From: Acetobacterium tundrae | GTDB lineage: Bacteria > Bacillota > Clostridia > Eubacteriales > Eubacteriaceae | Direction of reading: 5' to 3' | NCBI RefSeq assembly: GCF_008086615.1 | Contig: NZ_RXYB01000005.1 | Location: 1 to 64,000, forward strand | DNA: 64,000 bases | In this document: piece after piece, positions 62,116 to 64,000 of the stretch | Layout of the letters: each line of letters begins with the position of its first letter | Numbering within the stretch: position 1 is the first letter of the stretch | Notes under the pieces: generated by a model | What the model saw: only the letters and a program-made list of their open reading frames with translations | What the model was told of the DNA's origin: nothing | The model's database searches: none | Made by a program: the position numbers and the translations under genes

Positions 62116-64000
62116 ATGAAAGAGTATTTACAAACTTCTGAGGAAGTACTTCTGAAACTGAAATCCAGGTCGGAGGGCTTACTGGATAGTGAAGCTGGCA
62201 AAAGATTGGAAGACAACGGTAAGAATAAGCTCACGGAAGCAAAAAAAGACTCTTTAACCGTTCGCTTTTTAAATCAGTTAAAAGATCCAATGATTGTTAT
62301 TCTGATGGCGGCAGCAATTATTTCAGGGATCACAGCGGTCTATTCAGGAGAATCTTTTGCCGATGTTATCATTATCCTGGCGGTTGTTATTATCAACTCG
62401 GTGTTAGGGGTGTATCAGGAGAGTAAGGCAGAAAAGGCCATTGAAGCACTTCAGGCGATATCGGCGGCGACATCAAAGGTTATGCGCGAGGGTGAAATTC
62501 AAGTCGTAAAAAGTGAGGATTTAGTTGTCGGTGATGTTATTCTTTTGGAGGCTGGAGATTCCATACCAGGTGATGCAAGATTGCTTGACAGTGCCAGCTT
62601 AAAGATTCAAGAAGCTGCGTTGACAGGAGAAAGCGTTCCGGTTGAAAAGGTGATTAATGCCTTGAATTTAGGAGATGAAAAAGATATTTCTTTAGGTGAC
62701 CGTAGGAATATGGTTTATATGGGAAGTGCCGTTGTATATGGTCGCGGGTCAGCCGCCATAACAGCAACCGGCATGAGCACAGAAATGGGTAAGATTGCCG
62801 ATGCGATTACCCAGGCCAAAGAAAATCAGACACCGCTTCAGATCAAACTCAATCAGTTAAGTGTGGTACTCAGCTGGCTGGTACTCGGTATCTGTGTATT
62901 CATATTTGGAATTAGTTTAATCCGTCTTAATATGGACGGAGGCATTACCGGCATCGGTATTTTAGGTACCTTTATGGTAGCCGTTTCTTTAGCTGTAGCG
63001 GCTATTCCCGAAGGCTTGGCGGCGGTTGTAACCATTGTATTGTCAATTGGCGTAACCAAAATGTCCAAGCAAAATGCGATCATTCGCAAATTAACGGCGG
63101 TCGAAACCTTGGGCTGTACCCAGGTCATCTGCTCAGATAAGACCGGGACGCTAACCCAGAATAAGATGACGGTAGTCGAGCATTTTGGCTTAGATGAACA
63201 GCTTTTAGGTCGTGCGATGACACTTTGTAATGATGCTTATTTAAATAATGCTGAAAAAGCAGAGGGTGAGCCAACAGAAGTAGCCCTTGTAAATTATGGA
63301 TTTTCACTTGGCCTGACTAAAAGCGATATGGAAGCAGTGACGCCACGGGTAGGAGAAGCTCCTTTTGACTCGGGAAGAAAACTGATGAGTACGGTTCATC
63401 AAATGAAAAACGGCGCCTTTGAACAATATACAAAAGGTGCTCCAGATGTTCTGATATCCCGTTGCACGTCCTACTGGGATGGCAACAGCAAGCAGTCGAT
63501 GACCGATGCAAAACGTCAGGAAATTAAAGAATTCAATAAATCATTAGCAGATCAGGCGCTTCGGGTGCTTTCGGCAGCATTTCGTTCCTGGGATTCGATG
63601 CCTGTCCAGCAGACCCCTCAGTATTTGGAACATGATCTTTGCTTCATTGGTTTGACGGGTATGATTGATCCGATCCGACCGGAAGTGAAACCGGCTATAG
63701 CAGAATGCAACGCAGCCGGTATTCATACAGTCATGATTACCGGTGACCATAAAGATACCGCAGTTGCGATTGCCAAACAGCTGGGAATCATTTCGGATAT
63801 ATCAGAAGCGATAACGGGAGCCCAGTTAAGTGAAATAAGTGATGAACAATTAGCAACAGATATTGGAAAGTATTCCGTATATGCTCGGGTACAACCCGAA
63901 CATAAGGTCCGGATTGTAAAAGCATGGCAGAACAAGGGCATGATTGTCGCCATGACGGGAGATGGCGTCAATGATGCACCATCCATTAAGACGGCAAATA
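62116..64000 (+). CDS. P-type cation ATPase (IIA, Ca2+/Mn2+ type), cut by the window end
   Basis: Open from ATG 62116 (GGGAGGA upstream) to the window edge, 628 codons seen of an expected 850-900. Motifs are LTGES (about 169-173, actuator), AAIPEGLAAV in helix M4 (ion-binding Glu, as in SERCA), CSDKTGTLTQNK with the phosphorylated D341, and MTGDGVNDAPS near the end. The family exports Ca2+; members under the yybP-ykoY riboswitch are tied to Mn2+ export. The riboswitch makes manganese a likely substrate here. Confidence 0.92.
   Translation, partial: MKEYLQTSEEVLLKLKSRSEGLLDSEAGKRLEDNGKNKLTEAKKDSLTVRFLNQLKDPMIVILMAAAIISGITAVYSGESFADVIIILAVVIINSVLGVYQESKAEKAIEALQAISAATSKVMREGEIQVVKSEDLVVGDVILLEAGDSIPGDARLLDSASLKIQEAALTGESVPVEKVINALNLGDEKDISLGDRRNMVYMGSAVVYGRGSAAITATGMSTEMGKIADAITQAKENQTPLQIKLNQLSVVLSWLVLGICVFIFGISLIRLNMDGGITGIGILGTFMVAVSLAVAAIPEGLAAVVTIVLSIGVTKMSKQNAIIRKLTAVETLGCTQVICSDKTGTLTQNKMTVVEHFGLDEQLLGRAMTLCNDAYLNNAEKAEGEPTEVALVNYGFSLGLTKSDMEAVTPRVGEAPFDSGRKLMSTVHQMKNGAFEQYTKGAPDVLISRCTSYWDGNSKQSMTDAKRQEIKEFNKSLADQALRVLSAAFRSWDSMPVQQTPQYLEHDLCFIGLTGMIDPIRPEVKPAIAECNAAGIHTVMITGDHKDTAVAIAKQLGIISDISEAITGAQLSEISDEQLATDIGKYSVYARVQPEHKVRIVKAWQNKGMIVAMTGDGVNDAPSIKTAN

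Noticed and set aside
1-64000. CRISPR array, tRNA or rRNA genes
   Set aside because: No evenly spaced direct repeats, cloverleaf-type sequences or rRNA-like stretches were noticed on either strand by eye.

Overview
The window looks like chromosomal DNA of a low-G+C anaerobic Clostridia bacterium, most likely an Acetobacterium-type acetogen. The reasons are the AT-rich sequence, the Firmicutes-style ribosome sites, corrinoid-methyltransferase-like and molybdenum aldehyde oxidoreductase genes, three C-GCAxxG-C-C redox proteins and a biotin pyruvate carboxylase. The genus is inference. No rRNA, tRNA, CRISPR array, phage module or intact insertion sequence was seen.

Region 1 (1-13.6 kb) is a mixed metabolic and arsenic region. 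It holds an amidohydrolase, an ArgD-like aminotransferase, a C-GCAxxG-C-C protein, an arsR/arsC pair, a UroD-like methyltransferase, a cysteine desulfurase coupled to a 4Fe-4S protein, and an arsA-(A-type Fe-S protein)-arsD-arsR operon with no efflux pump beside it. Upstream lies a decayed second copy of the ars control region. It drives a gamma-glutamyl hydrolase-like gene and ends in a 39-codon chimeric arsA relic.

Region 2 (12.8-28.3 kb) is a molybdenum aldehyde oxidoreductase island. An XdhC gene is followed by a textbook sigma-54 promoter, a long leader, the 909-residue oxidoreductase (all eight cluster cysteines at the Desulfovibrio MOP numbering), a small inverted-repeat element, and nine tightly packed accessory genes. 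A sigma-54 activator closes the island. The accessory set (dicluster flavoprotein, zinc-ribbon redox protein, methyltransferase, C-GCAxxG-C-C protein, radical SAM, CoA-ligase-like protein, XdhC, nucleotidyltransferase-HD, histidine phosphatase) appears to be a conserved but biochemically unexplained maturation or electron-transfer system.

Region 3 (28.4-39.9 kb) has a C-GCAxxG-C-C/DUF308 pair, a pilus or pseudopilus operon with five prepilin-like genes in GspG-H-I-J-K order followed by pilM-N-O, a MarR regulator with a lysine-rich tail, and a BMP-type nucleoside ABC importer.

Region 4 (39.9-50 kb) carries aroB-aroA-aroC-chorismate mutase plus a small membrane protein, pyruvate carboxylase, and a convergent gene for a large anchored surface protein.

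Region 5 (50.3-60 kb) is one apparent operon: an RsbW-type kinase, a STAS antagonist, two GH3-family adenylating enzymes, a heterodimeric ABC exporter whose degenerate site can be read from the sequence, and two paralogous ATP-grasp ligases. It looks like an undescribed acyl-amide or peptide-like synthesis and export system. The window ends with a cardiolipin synthase and a truncated IIA P-type ATPase preceded by a yybP-ykoY (manganese) riboswitch and terminator.
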